From the NCBI RefSeq assembly GCF_012641335.1, contig NZ_JABAID010000002.1:310001-374000 (forward strand): DNA of 64,000 nt, written 5' to 3'. The position numbers and the translations under genes were made by a program. The DNA is from Novosphingobium sp. ERN07. GTDB lineage: Bacteria > Pseudomonadota > Alphaproteobacteria > Sphingomonadales > Sphingomonadaceae. The notes under the pieces were generated by a model. The model worked only from the letters and a program-made list of their open reading frames with translations, made no database searches and was not told where the DNA came from. Positions 27,346 through 38,434 of this stretch are shown here, in pieces. Position 1 is the first letter of the stretch. The number at the start of each line of letters is the position of its first letter.

Positions 27346-28998
27346 TCAGCTTTCCCGCAGCAAGACCTGAACAACCGGCTTCTTGCCCGACCAGCGCTGC
27401 CCGGTGCGGCGCACCGCAAGCCGCACGGTTTCAGCCACGGCCAAGCGGTCGCGCTTGCGATCCCCTTTGAGCTTGCGCACGGCCTCTGCCGCCTCGACCT
27501 TTGCCTCAGCAATGAAGGCTTCCATATCCTCGTCCAGCGGGATGCCGATGGCGCCGATATCGACGTCTGACGTCAGCACGCCATCGTGCCGCACGGCCAG
27601 CGCAACACTGATCAGCCCGTTCTGCGAAAGCTTGCGCCGCGCCACCACGCCTTCGCCATCGGCAGGCGCAATGATATCGCCATCCAGCACGAGCCGCCCG
27701 GCGCGCTCTTCCGAAATCTTCTTCGGCCCATCGGGGGCAAGCCGGATCAGATCGCCGTTCTTTTGCAGGATTGCCTTCGGAATGCCCTCACTCAGCCCCA
27801 GTTGCGCCTGCTCGGCCATATGGCGAATTTCACCGTGGACCGGCACGAGAATTTCCGGCTTGATCCAGTCGTAAAGCGCAACCAGTTCCGGCCGTCCCGG
27901 ATGCCCGGAAACGTGGATCATCGACTGGCGGTCGGTCACGATCCGCACGCCCTTTTCAACCAGCGCGTTCTGGATGCGGCCAATCGCCAGTTCGTTGCCG
28001 GGAATCTGACGGCTGGAAAACAGCACGACATCGCCCTTTTCGAGCCGCACCGGGTGCTGCTCCCCGGCGATGCGGGCCAAAGCCGCGCGCGGCTCCCCTT
28101 GCCCGCCCGTGGCCAGCACCAGCAATTCGCCGCGTGGGACGTCCATCGCGTCGTCCATGTGGACCAGATCAGGCAAGTTTTTCAGATAACCGCAGGATTT
28201 CGCCACACGGATGATCCGGTCGAGCGAGCGTCCGGCCACGCAAAGCTGCCGCCCGGTAGCCTGGGCCACTTCGCCCAGCGTCTGCAACCGCGCCACGTTG
28301 GATGCAAACGTGGTGACGACCACGCGCCGTCCCTTTTGCGCCGCCACCGCTTCAAGCAGGCCCGCACGCACTTCACCTTCGGAACCCGAAGGCTTGGGAT
28401 TGAAAACGTTGGTGGAATCACACACCAGCGCCAGCACGCCATCATCACCGATAGCAGTCAGTTCTTCCTCGGTCGCGGGCGTGCCGATCCGCGGTTCATC
28501 GTCCAGCTTCCAGTCGCCGGTGTGGAATATCTTTCCATGCGGCGTATCGATCAGGAGCGCGTTGCCTTCAGCAATCGAGTGCGCCAGCGGAACGTAACGA
28601 ATGCCGAACGGGCCAAGCTGAAAACGGTCGAGATGGTCGATGATGTTAAGTTCGACTTCATCCTCGATCCCGGCCTCGACCAGCTTTTCATGCACCAGTT
28701 TGGCGGTGAACGGCGTGGCATAAAGCGGCACCCCAAGGTCTTGCGCAAAATAGGGCACCGCACCGATGTGGTCTTCGTGCGCGTGCGTCAGCACCACGCC
28801 CACCAGATCATCAAGTCGCTGCTCGATGAAATCCAGATCCGCGAAAACCAGATCGATGCCAGGGTAGTAGGGATCGGCGAAAGTCATGCCGAGATCGACC
28901 ATCAGCCACTTGCCGTCACAGCAATAGAGATTGACGTTCATCCCGATTTCACCCGATCCACCGAGCGCGAGAAACAGGAGTTCTTTGGACGATTTCAC
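27346..28998 (-). CDS. rnj: Ribonuclease J
   Basis: A 550-residue metallo-beta-lactamase/beta-CASP ribonuclease. Metal-binding THAHEDH is at residues 71-77. Other family motifs include [16 protein letters not shown], the beta-CASP region with VVTTFASN and [19 protein letters not shown], and [13 protein letters not shown]-terminal domain follows. RNase J has endonuclease and 5'-3' exonuclease activity and matures rRNA and turns over mRNA in alphaproteobacteria; RNase E is also encoded in this window. The start overlaps the coaX stop by 4 nt (ATGA). Confidence 0.95.
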   Translation of the reverse strand: MKSSKELLFLALGGSGEIGMNVNLYCCDGKWLMVDLGMTFADPYYPGIDLVFADLDFIEQRLDDLVGVVLTHAHEDHIGAVPYFAQDLGVPLYATPFTAKLVHEKLVEAGIEDEVELNIIDHLDRFQLGPFGIRYVPLAHSIAEGNALLIDTPHGKIFHTGDWKLDDEPRIGTPATEEELTAIGDDGVLALVCDSTNVFNPKPSGSEGEVRAGLLEAVAAQKGRRVVVTTFASNVARLQTLGEVAQATGRQLCVAGRSLDRIIRVAKSCGYLKNLPDLVHMDDAMDVPRGELLVLATGGQGEPRAALARIAGEQHPVRLEKGDVVLFSSRQIPGNELAIGRIQNALVEKGVRIVTDRQSMIHVSGHPGRPELVALYDWIKPEILVPVHGEIRHMAEQAQLGLSEGIPKAILQKNGDLIRLAPDGPKKISEERAGRLVLDGDIIAPADGEGVVARRKLSQNGLISVALAVRHDGVLTSDVDIGAIGIPLDEDMEAFIAEAKVEAAEAVRKLKGDRKRDRLAVAETVRLAVRRTGQRWSGKKPVVQVLLRES

Positions 28999-29777
28999 GA
29001 TTGCGCCACTCGTTCGGCAAGAATGGCCAGACCATCAAGCGTCAGATCTGTGTCCACATGATCAAAAATATCGGTGTGATCACCGAACAGCACGGCAAGA
29101 CCACCTGTGGCCACTACCTTTGCCGGGCGACCGATTTCGGCCCGCATCCGCGCGATCAGGCCTTCCATCATCGAAACATAGCCCCAAAACACGCCGATGT
29201 GCATCTGGTCTTCGGTGTTGCGGCCGATGACGCTTCTGGTGCGAGTCGGTGCTTCGATGGCAATACGCGGCAGCTTGGCCGCTGCGTTGACCAGCGCATC
29301 AAGCGAAAGGTTGATGCCCGGCGCGATGATCCCGCCCTTGTAGGCACCGTTGAAGTCCACCACATCGAATGTCGTTGCCGTGCCGAAATCAACCACGATC
29401 AGGTCACCGGGATACTTGGCGTGCGCCGCCACCGCATTGACCGCACGATCAGCGCCGAGCGAGCGCGGCTCATCCACATCGGCTTCGAAACCCCATTCGA
29501 CGGGCGGCTGCCCCGCGACCAGCGGGTCCAGACCGAAATACTTTTGCGACAGAACGGTCAGGTTGTGCAGCGCGCGCGGTACGACCGTGGAAATCAGGAT
29601 CTGGCTTACCACCTTGGCATTCAGGCCCTGCAACTGCATGAGTTGCAGCAGCCACACGGCATATTCGTCCGCCGTGCGGCGCGGATCGGTCGCCACGCGC
29701 CAGCGCGCCTTGATCTCGCGCCCCTGAAACAGCGCAAAAACGATGTTGGTATTGCCGACGTCAACCGCCAGAAGCAT
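28995..29777 (-). CDS. coaX: Type III pantothenate kinase
   Basis: A 260-residue cytoplasmic kinase of the CoaX family, catalysing the first step of coenzyme A synthesis. The N-terminal phosphate-binding DVGNTN is at residues 6-11, GADRAVNA and [13 protein letters not shown] follow, and GGIIAPGI is near residue 165. CoaX enzymes need a monovalent cation and are not inhibited by CoA. Overlaps birA by 17 nt upstream and rnj by 4 nt downstream, so translation is coupled along the series. Confidence 0.95.
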   Translation of the reverse strand: MLLAVDVGNTNIVFALFQGREIKARWRVATDPRRTADEYAVWLLQLMQLQGLNAKVVSQILISTVVPRALHNLTVLSQKYFGLDPLVAGQPPVEWGFEADVDEPRSLGADRAVNAVAAHAKYPGDLIVVDFGTATTFDVVDFNGAYKGGIIAPGINLSLDALVNAAAKLPRIAIEAPTRTRSVIGRNTEDQMHIGVFWGYVSMMEGLIARMRAEIGRPAKVVATGGLAVLFGDHTDIFDHVDTDLTLDGLAILAERVAQS

Positions 29778-30492
29778 GGGAACCTACCATATCTATGTCG
29801 CCCGCGTGGATGGCACGGACCGCGCCATCCGCCAAGCGCAGAAGGGCAACGCCATCGTCATCGATGCCACCAAATGCGCCGATAATGGTGCCCTGATCGC
29901 GATCCTTGACCGAAACGAGCGTGCCTGTGGGCAATGCTCGCGCCAGCCACTGCTGCCGCAGCAGCGGCCATTCGCCATAGTGCCAACGGTCGACCGCGTC
30001 GCGAAAACGGGCAGCCAGTTCGGCAGCGAAAGCATCGCGGCTTACCGTAAAGCCCAGCGCCGCAAGGCTCGTCGTCGCGCGGTCCGCCAGATCGGGTGCC
30101 TGTGCCAGATTAACGCCGATACCCACGACCACGGCATCGCCATGCCTCTCCAGCAGGATGCCCGCCAGCTTGGCCTCATCAACCAGAAGATCGTTCGGCC
30201 ATTTTAGCCGCAAACCTTGAAGTTCCGGGGCCAGAGCGGCAACCGCTTCATGCGCGGCCAGCCCTGCGACGAGCGCCAAAGTCTGCGGCAAAGGATCGGC
30301 GGCGCGCAACTGCACCACTGTCGACCCCATGAAGTTGCCATAGCCATCCGACCACGCACGCCCGGCCCGCCCGCGCCCGGCGCTTTGCCGGTCAGCGATC
30401 AGCCAGTCACCCTCGGTCAAACGCTCTCCCCCGCCAAGGCGCGCAAGCAGCGCACCGTTGGTCGAAGGGATTTCCGCGACGGTTTCGATCAA
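29761..30492 (-). CDS. birA: Biotin-[acetyl-CoA carboxylase] ligase BirA
   Basis: A biotin protein ligase of about 243 residues, without the N-terminal DNA-binding domain of the E. coli repressor form. The biotinyl-AMP loop reads [11 protein letters not shown], then [17 protein letters not shown] and [10 protein letters not shown]. The start is unclear. A TTG at 30492, four bases after the nuoN stop, yields the usual N-terminus [11 protein letters not shown]. An ATG at 30528 would add 12 residues and overlap nuoN. Following nuoN directly, then coaX and rnj, is a common alphaproteobacterial order. Confidence 0.9.
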   Translation of the reverse strand: MIETVAEIPSTNGALLARLGGGERLTEGDWLIADRQSAGRGRAGRAWSDGYGNFMGSTVVQLRAADPLPQTLALVAGLAAHEAVAALAPELQGLRLKWPNDLLVDEAKLAGILLERHGDAVVVGIGVNLAQAPDLADRATTSLAALGFTVSRDAFAAELAARFRDAVDRWHYGEWPLLRQQWLARALPTGTLVSVKDRDQGTIIGAFGGIDDDGVALLRLADGAVRAIHAGDIDMVGSHASGG

Positions 30493-30496
30493 TGGC

Positions 30497-31960
30497 TCAA
30501 CCGACCGGGAACAGTGCAGCGGCAGCATAGTCCGCCAGCGTGCCGAGGCACTTGGTGCCAAGGTAGCCTAGCGGCGAAATCGCCAGTGTCGCCAGAACCA
30601 GCAGCACAGTGTGCGAGGTTTCGCCCGCGCCCTTCACCACATCAGCCGGTTCGTCGAAGTACATGACCTTGACGACCTTAAGGTAGTAGAACGCACCGAT
30701 CACCGAAGCGGCGATACCGATGGCAGCGAGCACGATCATGTCAGCCTGAACCGCAGCCTGAAACACCACGAACTTGCCCCAGAAGCCGAACAGCGGCGGG
30801 ATGCCGGCAAGGCTGAACATCACCAAAGCCATCGCCAGTGCAATCCACGGGCGGGTTTTGGAAAGGCCGGCAAGGTCCGAAATCGCCTCAACCTGATTGC
30901 CGTTCTCATCGCGCAGCAGCAGCACAGCCACGAAGCCCGCCACTGACATGGCAACGTAGATCGCGATGTAGACGAGCATGGCCGAAGCACCCGCCTTTGT
31001 AGCGGTGGCAAGGCCGATCAGGATGAAGCCGACGTTGTTGATCGACGAATAGGCCATCAGGCGCTTGATGTTGTTCTGGCCAATCGCCCCCAACGCGCCG
31101 ATCACGATGGACAGCAGCGAAGCAAAGATCACCACTTGCTGCCATGCGTGCGGCTGGCTGCCGAACGCTTCGAAGCTGACGCGCATCAGCAGGCCGAGCG
31201 CAGACACCTTCGACGCCGTGGCGAAGAAGGTCGTCACCGGCGTGGGCGCGCCTTCATAAACGTCGGGCGTCCACATGTGGAACGGGGCGGCGCTGATCTT
31301 GAACGCCAGACCTGCCAGCATGAAAATCACGCCGAATGTCGCGCCGGTCGAAAGACCACCGCTGAGCGCAGCATTGATCCCGGCAAAACTGGTGGTGCCG
31401 GTAAAGCCGTAGGTCAGGCTCATGCCGAACAGCAGGATGCCCGAAGCGAGCGAGCCCAAAACGAAATACTTGAGGCCCGATTCCGCCGACCGTTCATCGG
31501 TGCGCAGCGATGATGCCATCACATAAGACGCAAGGCTGTTCAGTTCGAGACCGATGTAGAGCGCTAACAGATCGCCCGCAGACACCATCATGCCCATGCC
31601 GAGCGAGGCGAAGAGTATGAGCAGCGGAAACTCCGCGCGCATCGCCTTGGCCTTGTCAAAAAACGACTGCGCAACGATCAGCGTAACGCCTGCACTGGCA
31701 TAGATCAGCAGCTTGGCGAAGGCGGCAAAGGCATCGGCGCGATGCTGCCCACCGAAGGCCGAAACGTCAGGCCCCATCATCTGCCCCCACAGCGTAGGCG
31801 CGGTGAGGAAAGCGCAGGCCGTCAGCACAGCGACCGAACCGATGGAGATAAGGCGCGAGGCCTTGTCACCACCCCAAGCGGCGACAAGCAGCAGCACCAG
31901 CCCCGATACCGAGATCAGAATTTCAGGCGCAGTGAGCGCGAGTGAACGGGCGAAGTCCAT
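30497..31960 (-). CDS. nuoN: NADH-quinone oxidoreductase subunit N
   Basis: A 487-residue antiporter-like membrane subunit of complex I with about 14 membrane segments. Family landmarks are the Glu in LYIGLELNSLASYVM, Lys-containing GLAFKISAAPFHMWTPDVYEGAPTP and the conserved SSINNVGF. It forms one of the three proton channels in the membrane arm. Overlaps the nuoM stop by a single base. Last nuo gene, followed by birA. Confidence 0.96.
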   Translation of the reverse strand: MDFARSLALTAPEILISVSGLVLLLVAAWGGDKASRLISIGSVAVLTACAFLTAPTLWGQMMGPDVSAFGGQHRADAFAAFAKLLIYASAGVTLIVAQSFFDKAKAMRAEFPLLILFASLGMGMMVSAGDLLALYIGLELNSLASYVMASSLRTDERSAESGLKYFVLGSLASGILLFGMSLTYGFTGTTSFAGINAALSGGLSTGATFGVIFMLAGLAFKISAAPFHMWTPDVYEGAPTPVTTFFATASKVSALGLLMRVSFEAFGSQPHAWQQVVIFASLLSIVIGALGAIGQNNIKRLMAYSSINNVGFILIGLATATKAGASAMLVYIAIYVAMSVAGFVAVLLLRDENGNQVEAISDLAGLSKTRPWIALAMALVMFSLAGIPPLFGFWGKFVVFQAAVQADMIVLAAIGIAASVIGAFYYLKVVKVMYFDEPADVVKGAGETSHTVLLVLATLAISPLGYLGTKCLGTLADYAAAALFPVG

Positions 31961-33528
31961 CAGTGTGCCCCCTCAGGCGCGGCATTGTGTTCAGAAGCGT
32001 GCCCCGATTCATGAGCAGCCATCGGCTTGCCGGCGGTCGGCTGCGCATCGCCCTTCGGCTTGGCCTGCGCCAGACGCGCGTCGAGCGCAGCGATGTCCTT
32101 GCGCATCGGCGCGATGAAGCTTTCAGGATAGACGCCCATCCACAGCACCACGGCAGCCAGCGGCACCATCATCGCCCACTCGCGCTTGTCGAGATCGGGC
32201 ATGGCGGCGGCGTCAGCGTTCTTCTGTTCGCCATAGGCCACGCGGCGGTAGAGGTAGAGCATGTACGCTGCACCGAGGATGATCCCGGTGGTGCAGATCA
32301 GCGCAACCCAGCTCGAAATCTGGTAGATCCCCATCAGCGACAGGAATTCGCCCACAAAGCCGCTCGTGCCCGGAAGGCCAATCGACGCCATCGTGAACAG
32401 CAGGAAGAACACTGCGTAATAGGGCATGTTGATCGACAGGCCGCCGTAACGGCTAATCTCACGCGTGTGCAGGCGATCGTAGATCACGCCAACGCTGAGG
32501 AACAGCGCACCTGCCACAAGGCCGTGGCTGAGCATGATCAGCATAGATCCTTCGAGGCCCTGCTGGTTGAACGCGAACAGCCCGACCGTGACAATCGCCA
32601 TATGCGCGACCGACGAATAGGCGATCAGCTTCTTCATGTCGGTCTGCACCAGCGCAATCAGCGAGGTGATGACCACGGCAGCCATCGACATGAAGAATAC
32701 CAGCGGCGCGAACTGCGCCGAAGCTTCCGGGAACATCGGCAGCGAGAAGCGGATGAAGCCGTAGCCACCCATCTTCAGCAACACGCCCGCAAGGATCACC
32801 GAACCACCGGTAGGCGCCTGCACGTGCGCGTCGGGCAACCAGGTATGAACCGGCCACATTGGCATCTTCACCGCAAAGCTGGCAAAGAACGCAAGCCAGA
32901 GCCAGGTCTGGGCCTGAACCGGGAAGTTGTAGGCCATTAGCGTCGGGATGTCGGTCGTGCCCGCTTCGTTCACCATCCAGAACATCGCGATCAGCATCAG
33001 CACCGAGCCGAGCAGCGTGTAGAGGAAGAACTTGTAGCTGGCGTAGATGCGCTCAGCCCCGCCCCACACGCCGATGATCAGGTACATCGGGATCAGGCCG
33101 GCTTCGAACATGATGTAGAACAGGAACAGATCCTGCGCCGCGAACACGCCGATCATCAGCGTTTCCATCAGCAGGAACGCCGCGTAATATTCGCCCTGCC
33201 GCTTGTCGATAGACGTCCAGCTTGCGCCGATGCACACCGGCATCAGGAACACGGTGAGCGCGATCAGCAGCAGCGCAATGCCGTCAATACCCAGCTTCCA
33301 AGAAAAGCCCGCGAAAATCGCCGCGCTTTCGGTAAACTGCCACTGCGCGCCGCCGATGTCGTAATTCGCCCAGAGGATCACGCCGAGGACGAAATCGATC
33401 AGCGTGGCAACGAGCGCGACATTGCGCGCCTGTTCACGCGGCACGACAAGGCAGGCCACCGCCGCAACCAGCGGCACCAGCAGCATCAGCGAAAGAAGGG
33501 GGAAGCCGGTCCCAAGAAAACCGTTCAT
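31960..33528 (-). CDS. nuoM: NADH-quinone oxidoreductase subunit M
   Basis: A 522-residue antiporter-like subunit of complex I with about 14 membrane segments. Conserved features: [17 protein letters not shown] (key Glu), [26 protein letters not shown] and AYSSVAHM. The C-terminal tail after the last helix is Ala/Pro/His-rich and hydrophilic (about residues 480-522). It conducts protons in the membrane arm. Overlaps nuoL by 4 nt. Confidence 0.96.
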   Translation of the reverse strand: MNGFLGTGFPLLSLMLLVPLVAAVACLVVPREQARNVALVATLIDFVLGVILWANYDIGGAQWQFTESAAIFAGFSWKLGIDGIALLLIALTVFLMPVCIGASWTSIDKRQGEYYAAFLLMETLMIGVFAAQDLFLFYIMFEAGLIPMYLIIGVWGGAERIYASYKFFLYTLLGSVLMLIAMFWMVNEAGTTDIPTLMAYNFPVQAQTWLWLAFFASFAVKMPMWPVHTWLPDAHVQAPTGGSVILAGVLLKMGGYGFIRFSLPMFPEASAQFAPLVFFMSMAAVVITSLIALVQTDMKKLIAYSSVAHMAIVTVGLFAFNQQGLEGSMLIMLSHGLVAGALFLSVGVIYDRLHTREISRYGGLSINMPYYAVFFLLFTMASIGLPGTSGFVGEFLSLMGIYQISSWVALICTTGIILGAAYMLYLYRRVAYGEQKNADAAAMPDLDKREWAMMVPLAAVVLWMGVYPESFIAPMRKDIAALDARLAQAKPKGDAQPTAGKPMAAHESGHASEHNAAPEGAH

Positions 33529-35576
33529 TGTGCGATCACCCAGCTGATCGCGCCGACAAGGCCGACGAGCATGACCAGCGCATAGCTATAGAGATACCCC
33601 GACTGGAGCTTGGCTGCGGCGCGGCTGCCCTGAGCCACGACCCATGCGGCACCGTTCGGGCCGAAGCGGTCAATGATGCCCTGATCGACAACCTTCCAGA
33701 ACACCCGGCCCAGCCACATCGCGGGAACGACGAAGACGTAGTGGTAGAGTTCGTCGAAGTACCACTTGTTGAGCAGGAACTTGTAGAGGAACCCGAACTG
33801 GTCGACGAAGGCCGCCGGGAACTTCGTGTTCTTGATATAGGCATACCAGGCGATGAACAGGCCAGTCGCCATCACCGCGAACGGCGCCCACTTCACCCAC
33901 GTCGGCACTTCGTGCATCGCATGGATCAGGTGTTCGTTGAAGACCAGCGAACCCTTCCAGAAGTGGCCCAGACCTTCGCTGACGAAGCTGTGGTGGAAGA
34001 CAAAGCCTGCCAGTACCGCGCCGAGCGACAGAACACCCAGCGGCACGAGCATATTCAGTGGGCTTTCGTGCGGGTGATAGCCCGCCGTGCCGTCGCTATG
34101 CTCGTCATGGTGTGCGTGGCCATGATCGTCATGACCATGTGCATGGTCGTCATGCCCTTGGCCATGCGCATCGTGAACCGCGTGCTGGATATGCTCCGAC
34201 TGCTCCCAGCGCGGCTTGCCGAAGAACGTCAGGAACACCAGACGCCACGAATAGAAGCTGGTCAGCAGTGCCGCGAAGATGCCCATGAAGAAGGCGAAGT
34301 GCCCCAATTCCGTGCCCTTGGCATAGGCCGCTTCAAGGATCGCATCCTTGGAATAGAAGCCCGCGAAGCCGAACACATCGACAATGCCGACACCGGTTAT
34401 CGCCAGCGTGCCCATCATCATCGCCCAGTAGGTCAATGGGATCTGCTTCCGCAGGCCGCCGTAATACCGCATGTCCTGTTCGTGGTGCATGGCGTGGATT
34501 ACCGAACCCGCGCCAAGGAACAGAAGCGCCTTGAAGAAAGCGTGCGTGAACAGGTGGAACATCGCCGCGCCATAGGCCGAAACGCCCGCCGCGAAGAACA
34601 TGTAGCCCAACTGCGAACAGGTCGAATAGGCGATGACGCGCTTGATATCGGTCTGGGTGGTGCCAACGGTTGCCGCAAATATGCAGGTCATCGCACCGAT
34701 GAACGTCACGAAGGCCAGCGCCGTGGGGCTGACTTCGAACATCGGTGAAAGGCGGCAGACCATGAAGACGCCTGCGGTAACCATCGTTGCCGCGTGGATC
34801 AGCGCCGAAACCGGAGTCGGGCCTTCCATTGCGTCGGGCAGCCAGGTGTGCAGGCCAAGCTGCGCCGATTTGCCCATCGCGCCGATGAACAGCAGGATGC
34901 ACAGCACGGTCATCGTATCGAAGCGATGACCCAGAAACCCGATGGTCGAACCGGCCATACCCGGTGCCGCTTCCAGGATCGCCGGGATCGAAACGGTGCC
35001 GAACACCAGAAACGTGCCGAAGATGCCCATCATGAAACCAAGGTCGCCCACGCGGTTGACCACGAAGGCCTTCATTGCGGCAGCGTTCGCGCTCGGCTTG
35101 CGGAACCAGAAACCGATCAGCAGATAAGAGGCAAGACCCACGCCTTCCCAACCGAAGAACATCTGGACGAGGTTATCGGCGGTCACCAGCATGAGCATGG
35201 CGAAAGTGAAGAGCGAGAGATAGGCAAAGAAGCGCGGCTGATCCGGCTCCTCGCTCATATACCCCCACGAATAGAGGTGCACGAGCGCCGAGACGCTGGT
35301 GATCACGACGAGCATGACTGCCGTCAGCGTGTCGACCCGCAGCGCCCACGAAAAGTCAAGCGCGCCCGACTTTACCCAGTGCAGCACCGGCGTAACGCTC
35401 GCTTCGGCATGGCCGCCAAGGAACGACAGGAAGATCGGCCACGACAGTGCGCAGGAGATGAACAGCGCGCCGGTCGTCACGACCTTGGCGGGCACCGCCC
35501 CCATGCGCTTGTTGCCAAGCCCGGCAATGATCGCTGCCAGCAGTGGCAGGAATACGATGATCAGGATGGAAGACAT
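33525..35576 (-). CDS. nuoL: NADH-quinone oxidoreductase subunit L, His-rich loop
   Basis: A 683-residue distal antiporter-like subunit with the long lateral helix at the C-terminus. The core has [16 protein letters not shown] and [23 protein letters not shown]. Between about residues 458 and 509 lies a His/Asp-rich hydrophilic segment with repeats such as [14 protein letters not shown], sited between membrane helices. Such His-rich loops can bind metals or be simple low-complexity linkers; E. coli NuoL does not have one like it. It is followed 7 nt upstream in the transcript by nuoK. Confidence 0.95.
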   Translation of the reverse strand: MSSILIIVFLPLLAAIIAGLGNKRMGAVPAKVVTTGALFISCALSWPIFLSFLGGHAEASVTPVLHWVKSGALDFSWALRVDTLTAVMLVVITSVSALVHLYSWGYMSEEPDQPRFFAYLSLFTFAMLMLVTADNLVQMFFGWEGVGLASYLLIGFWFRKPSANAAAMKAFVVNRVGDLGFMMGIFGTFLVFGTVSIPAILEAAPGMAGSTIGFLGHRFDTMTVLCILLFIGAMGKSAQLGLHTWLPDAMEGPTPVSALIHAATMVTAGVFMVCRLSPMFEVSPTALAFVTFIGAMTCIFAATVGTTQTDIKRVIAYSTCSQLGYMFFAAGVSAYGAAMFHLFTHAFFKALLFLGAGSVIHAMHHEQDMRYYGGLRKQIPLTYWAMMMGTLAITGVGIVDVFGFAGFYSKDAILEAAYAKGTELGHFAFFMGIFAALLTSFYSWRLVFLTFFGKPRWEQSEHIQHAVHDAHGQGHDDHAHGHDDHGHAHHDEHSDGTAGYHPHESPLNMLVPLGVLSLGAVLAGFVFHHSFVSEGLGHFWKGSLVFNEHLIHAMHEVPTWVKWAPFAVMATGLFIAWYAYIKNTKFPAAFVDQFGFLYKFLLNKWYFDELYHYVFVVPAMWLGRVFWKVVDQGIIDRFGPNGAAWVVAQGSRAAAKLQSGYLYSYALVMLVGLVGAISWVIAQ

Positions 35577-35583
35577 CGGAAGT

Positions 35584-35889
35584 TCAGCCCTTCATCCGGT
35601 TGACGTCATCGACGGCAATCGTGCCGCGACCACGGAAGTAGATGACCAGAATGGCCAGCCCGATCGCAGCCTCGCCCGCAGCCACCGTCAGCACGAACAT
35701 CGCGAACACCTGTCCGACCAGATCGTGCAGGAACGCGCTGAACGCGACGAGGTTGAGGTTCACCGAAAGCAGGATCAGTTCGATGGCCATCAGGATGATG
35801 ATCACATTTTTCCGGTTCAGGAAGATGCCCAGCACGCCCAGCACGAACAGGGTCGAGCTGACGACGAGATAGTGTTCGATGCCGATCAC
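35584..35889 (-). CDS. nuoK: NADH-quinone oxidoreductase subunit K
   Basis: A 101-residue subunit with three membrane helices, the usual length. The conserved membrane Glu residues lie in [20 protein letters not shown] and [14 protein letters not shown]. It links the quinone-site subunits to the antiporter subunits. Start overlaps the nuoJ stop by 4 nt. Confidence 0.96.
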   Translation of the reverse strand: MIGIEHYLVVSSTLFVLGVLGIFLNRKNVIIILMAIELILLSVNLNLVAFSAFLHDLVGQVFAMFVLTVAAGEAAIGLAILVIYFRGRGTIAVDDVNRMKG

Positions 35890-36503
35890 AGTTGGACTCC
35901 CTTGCCCACTTCCGGCTGAAGATTGACGGTCGCCTCTTCAGGCCGACGCGCGTTTTGCTTCGCGATGCTCTGCCCGCGAACGCCAGTCCTCTGACGATGG
36001 GTCAGCACGATAGCACCAATCATCGCTACCAGCAGGACAATGCCCGCCGCTTCGAACAGGAACAGGTAGCGGCTGTAGAGCAGCGCGCCGATTGCTTCGA
36101 TGTTCGAAGCGTCAGCCGCCTGCGCCGCAGACCCATCGGCTTTACCCAGCGCAACCGAACCGGCTCCGCGCACGATCAGCCCGACGAAGAGTTCGACGAA
36201 CAGCACCACCGCCAGCGCCAATCCCAGCGGGAAGTTCTTCACGAACCCGGCGCGCAGTTCCGCAAAGTCGATGTCGAGCATCATGACCACGAACAGGAAC
36301 AGCACCGCGACCGCGCCGACATAGACGATGACCAGCAGCATCGCGATGAACTCTGCGCCCACCAGCACCATCAGGCCGGCAGCGTTGAAGAATGCGAGGA
36401 TCAACCAGAGCACCGAATGCACCGGATTGCGCGCAAGAATCGTCACCGCGCCGCTGAAAATGCAGAGCGTGGCGAAGAGATAGAAGGCAAACACGTGAAT
36501 CAT
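35886..36503 (-). CDS. nuoJ: NADH-quinone oxidoreductase subunit J
   Basis: A 205-residue subunit with five membrane helices. The conserved [19 protein letters not shown], which forms the pi-bulge helix important for coupling, is present. A C-terminal hydrophilic tail ([19 protein letters not shown]) follows. Located between nuoI and nuoK in the canonical order. Confidence 0.95.
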   Translation of the reverse strand: MIHVFAFYLFATLCIFSGAVTILARNPVHSVLWLILAFFNAAGLMVLVGAEFIAMLLVIVYVGAVAVLFLFVVMMLDIDFAELRAGFVKNFPLGLALAVVLFVELFVGLIVRGAGSVALGKADGSAAQAADASNIEAIGALLYSRYLFLFEAAGIVLLVAMIGAIVLTHRQRTGVRGQSIAKQNARRPEEATVNLQPEVGKGVQL

Positions 36504-36515
36504 GAGCGCGGCCCC

Positions 36516-37001
36516 CTAGCGATACGGCGCATCGGCTTCAAGGTTCGCGGCAATCGCCCGCTCCCACTTGTCCCCGTTGGCGAGCAGCTTCGCCTTGTCG
36601 TAGAGCAGTTCTTCGCGCGTTTCGGTCGCGTATTCGAAGTTCGGCCCTTCGACCACGGCATCGACCGGGCAGGCTTCCTGGCAGAAGCCGCAGAAGATGC
36701 ACTTGGTCATATCGATGTCGTAACGCGTGGTGCGACGGCTGCCGTCCTCGCGCGGTTCGGCCTCGATGGTGATAGCCTGTGCCGGGCAAACCGCCTCGCA
36801 CAGCTTGCACGCGATGCAGCGCTCCTCGCCATTGGGATAACGGCGCAGCGCATGTTCACCACGGAAGCGCGGGGAAAGCGGGTTCTTCTCGAACGGGTAG
36901 TTGATCGTCGCCTTGGGCTTGAAGAGATACTTCAAGGTCAGCCAATGCGCCTTCACGAACTCCCAAAGGGTGAAGCTCTTGATGATTTGAGCGACGGTCA
37001 T
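36516..37001 (-). CDS. nuoI: NADH-quinone oxidoreductase subunit I, 2x[4Fe-4S]
   Basis: A 161-residue peripheral subunit carrying the two N6 clusters: [12 protein letters not shown] and [12 protein letters not shown]. The last electron carriers before cluster N2 in NuoB. The ATG at 37001 ([10 protein letters not shown]) overlaps the nuoH stop as ATGA and gives the normal N-terminus; a longer frame begins at 37028. Confidence 0.96.
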   Translation of the reverse strand: MTVAQIIKSFTLWEFVKAHWLTLKYLFKPKATINYPFEKNPLSPRFRGEHALRRYPNGEERCIACKLCEAVCPAQAITIEAEPREDGSRRTTRYDIDMTKCIFCGFCQEACPVDAVVEGPNFEYATETREELLYDKAKLLANGDKWERAIAANLEADAPYR

Positions 37002-38434
37002 GCTGTGGCTTTCGTTTGCGGCGCGCAATTGCCCGCCAACTGTCGGTCACGTGCCAATTGCCAAATTCCTATGCCGACATCACGCGAAGCATCTGTGTGC
37101 ACCACACGCCAGCGGATGGCGCCAAGCTCTTCGGTTGCTCCTGAAAACTCTTCATTGCCACCATACCCATCAAACGCCCCGCCAACTCGCGCTCCGATCG
37201 TGTGCAGAGAAGCCGGTGCAATCAACGAGGATTTGCTTTCCTCGCCTTTCCATACAAAGCGCAGAGAGAGAGGGCGAGCATTGGGTAGCCGTTTTCCTGC
37301 GGTCAAAACTTCCTCATAATTCGCTTCAGTCACTTCGTTGACGAAGCACGAAAAACTCGCGCCCTTGGACGCAGCGAGCCCAGGCATGTCATTGCCGTCG
37401 TACCTCGTAAACATGAGCCAGCCCGACACCAGAACCACGAACAGCAGCGATACGGGCAGGAAGACCTTCCAGCCCAGGCGCATCAGCTGGTCATAGCGAT
37501 AGCGCGGGACGGTCGCCTTCACCCAGCTGAAGATGAAGAAGAAGAACAGGATCTTGAGCAGCAGCCACACGAAGCCCGGCACGAGGTAAAGCACTGGAAT
37601 GTCGAGCGGCGGCAGGTATCCCCCCCAGAACAGCACGGCGTTCAGCGCGCACATGAGCAGCACGTTGGCGTATTCGCCAAGCCAGTAGAGCGCGAAGGCC
37701 ATCGACGAATATTCGGTCTGATACCCGGCAACGAGTTCCGATTCCGCTTCGGTCAGGTCGAACGGCGCGCGCGCGGTTTCGGCCATGCCCGAGATCAGGA
37801 ACATCACCCACATCGGGAACAGCAGCGGGTTCGCGACGAAGCCATTGATGATCCACACGTGGTCGCGCTGAGCCTCGACGATATCTCGCAGATTGAATGT
37901 CCCCGCCCACAGCACCACGCAGATCAGGATGAAGCCGATCGAGACTTCATAGGAGATCATCTGCGCCGAGGCGCGCATCGCCGAGAAGAACGGATACTTC
38001 GAGTTGGACGACCAGCCCGCGATCACCACGCCGTAAACACCGAGCGACGAGATCGCCAGAACGTAGAGCAGGCCGACGTTGATGTTGGCCAGCACCGCAC
38101 CCGAATTGAACGGGATCACCGCCCAGGCCATCAGCGCGACGGTAAAGGTGATGATCGGCGCGATCAGGAAAAGGCCCTTGTTCGCCGCCGAAGGAATGAT
38201 GGTTTCCTGCAGGAACACCTTTAGACCGTCCGCGAACGACTGCAGCAAGCCCAGCGGCCCGACCACGTTGGGACCACGGCGCAGCGCCATCGCCGCCCAG
38301 ATCTTTCGGTCGGCATAGATGATCATGGCAACGCCCAGCATCAGCGGCAGCGCGATCAGCAGAATGCCAGCAATGGTGGAGATGCCAAAGGCCCACTCGT
38401 AGGAAAGGCCAAGACCCATGAAGAACTCGGTCAT
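36998..38434 (-). CDS. nuoH: NADH-quinone oxidoreductase subunit H with C-terminal extension
   Basis: Residues 1-345 are an ordinary NuoH: eight membrane helices, the quinone-site loops [17 protein letters not shown] and [20 protein letters not shown], and the end MFTRY at 341-345, where the protein usually stops. Here the frame continues for about 133 more residues (346-478) before a TGA that overlaps the nuoI start. The extension is hydrophilic, with Cys in FSCFVNEV and GNCAP, and matches no family I recognise. The DNA encoding it is visibly less GC-rich than its surroundings. It would lie on one face of complex I near the hinge of the two arms. Confidence 0.93.
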   Translation of the reverse strand: MTEFFMGLGLSYEWAFGISTIAGILLIALPLMLGVAMIIYADRKIWAAMALRRGPNVVGPLGLLQSFADGLKVFLQETIIPSAANKGLFLIAPIITFTVALMAWAVIPFNSGAVLANINVGLLYVLAISSLGVYGVVIAGWSSNSKYPFFSAMRASAQMISYEVSIGFILICVVLWAGTFNLRDIVEAQRDHVWIINGFVANPLLFPMWVMFLISGMAETARAPFDLTEAESELVAGYQTEYSSMAFALYWLGEYANVLLMCALNAVLFWGGYLPPLDIPVLYLVPGFVWLLLKILFFFFIFSWVKATVPRYRYDQLMRLGWKVFLPVSLLFVVLVSGWLMFTRYDGNDMPGLAASKGASFSCFVNEVTEANYEEVLTAGKRLPNARPLSLRFVWKGEESKSSLIAPASLHTIGARVGGAFDGYGGNEEFSGATEELGAIRWRVVHTDASRDVGIGIWQLARDRQLAGNCAPQTKATA

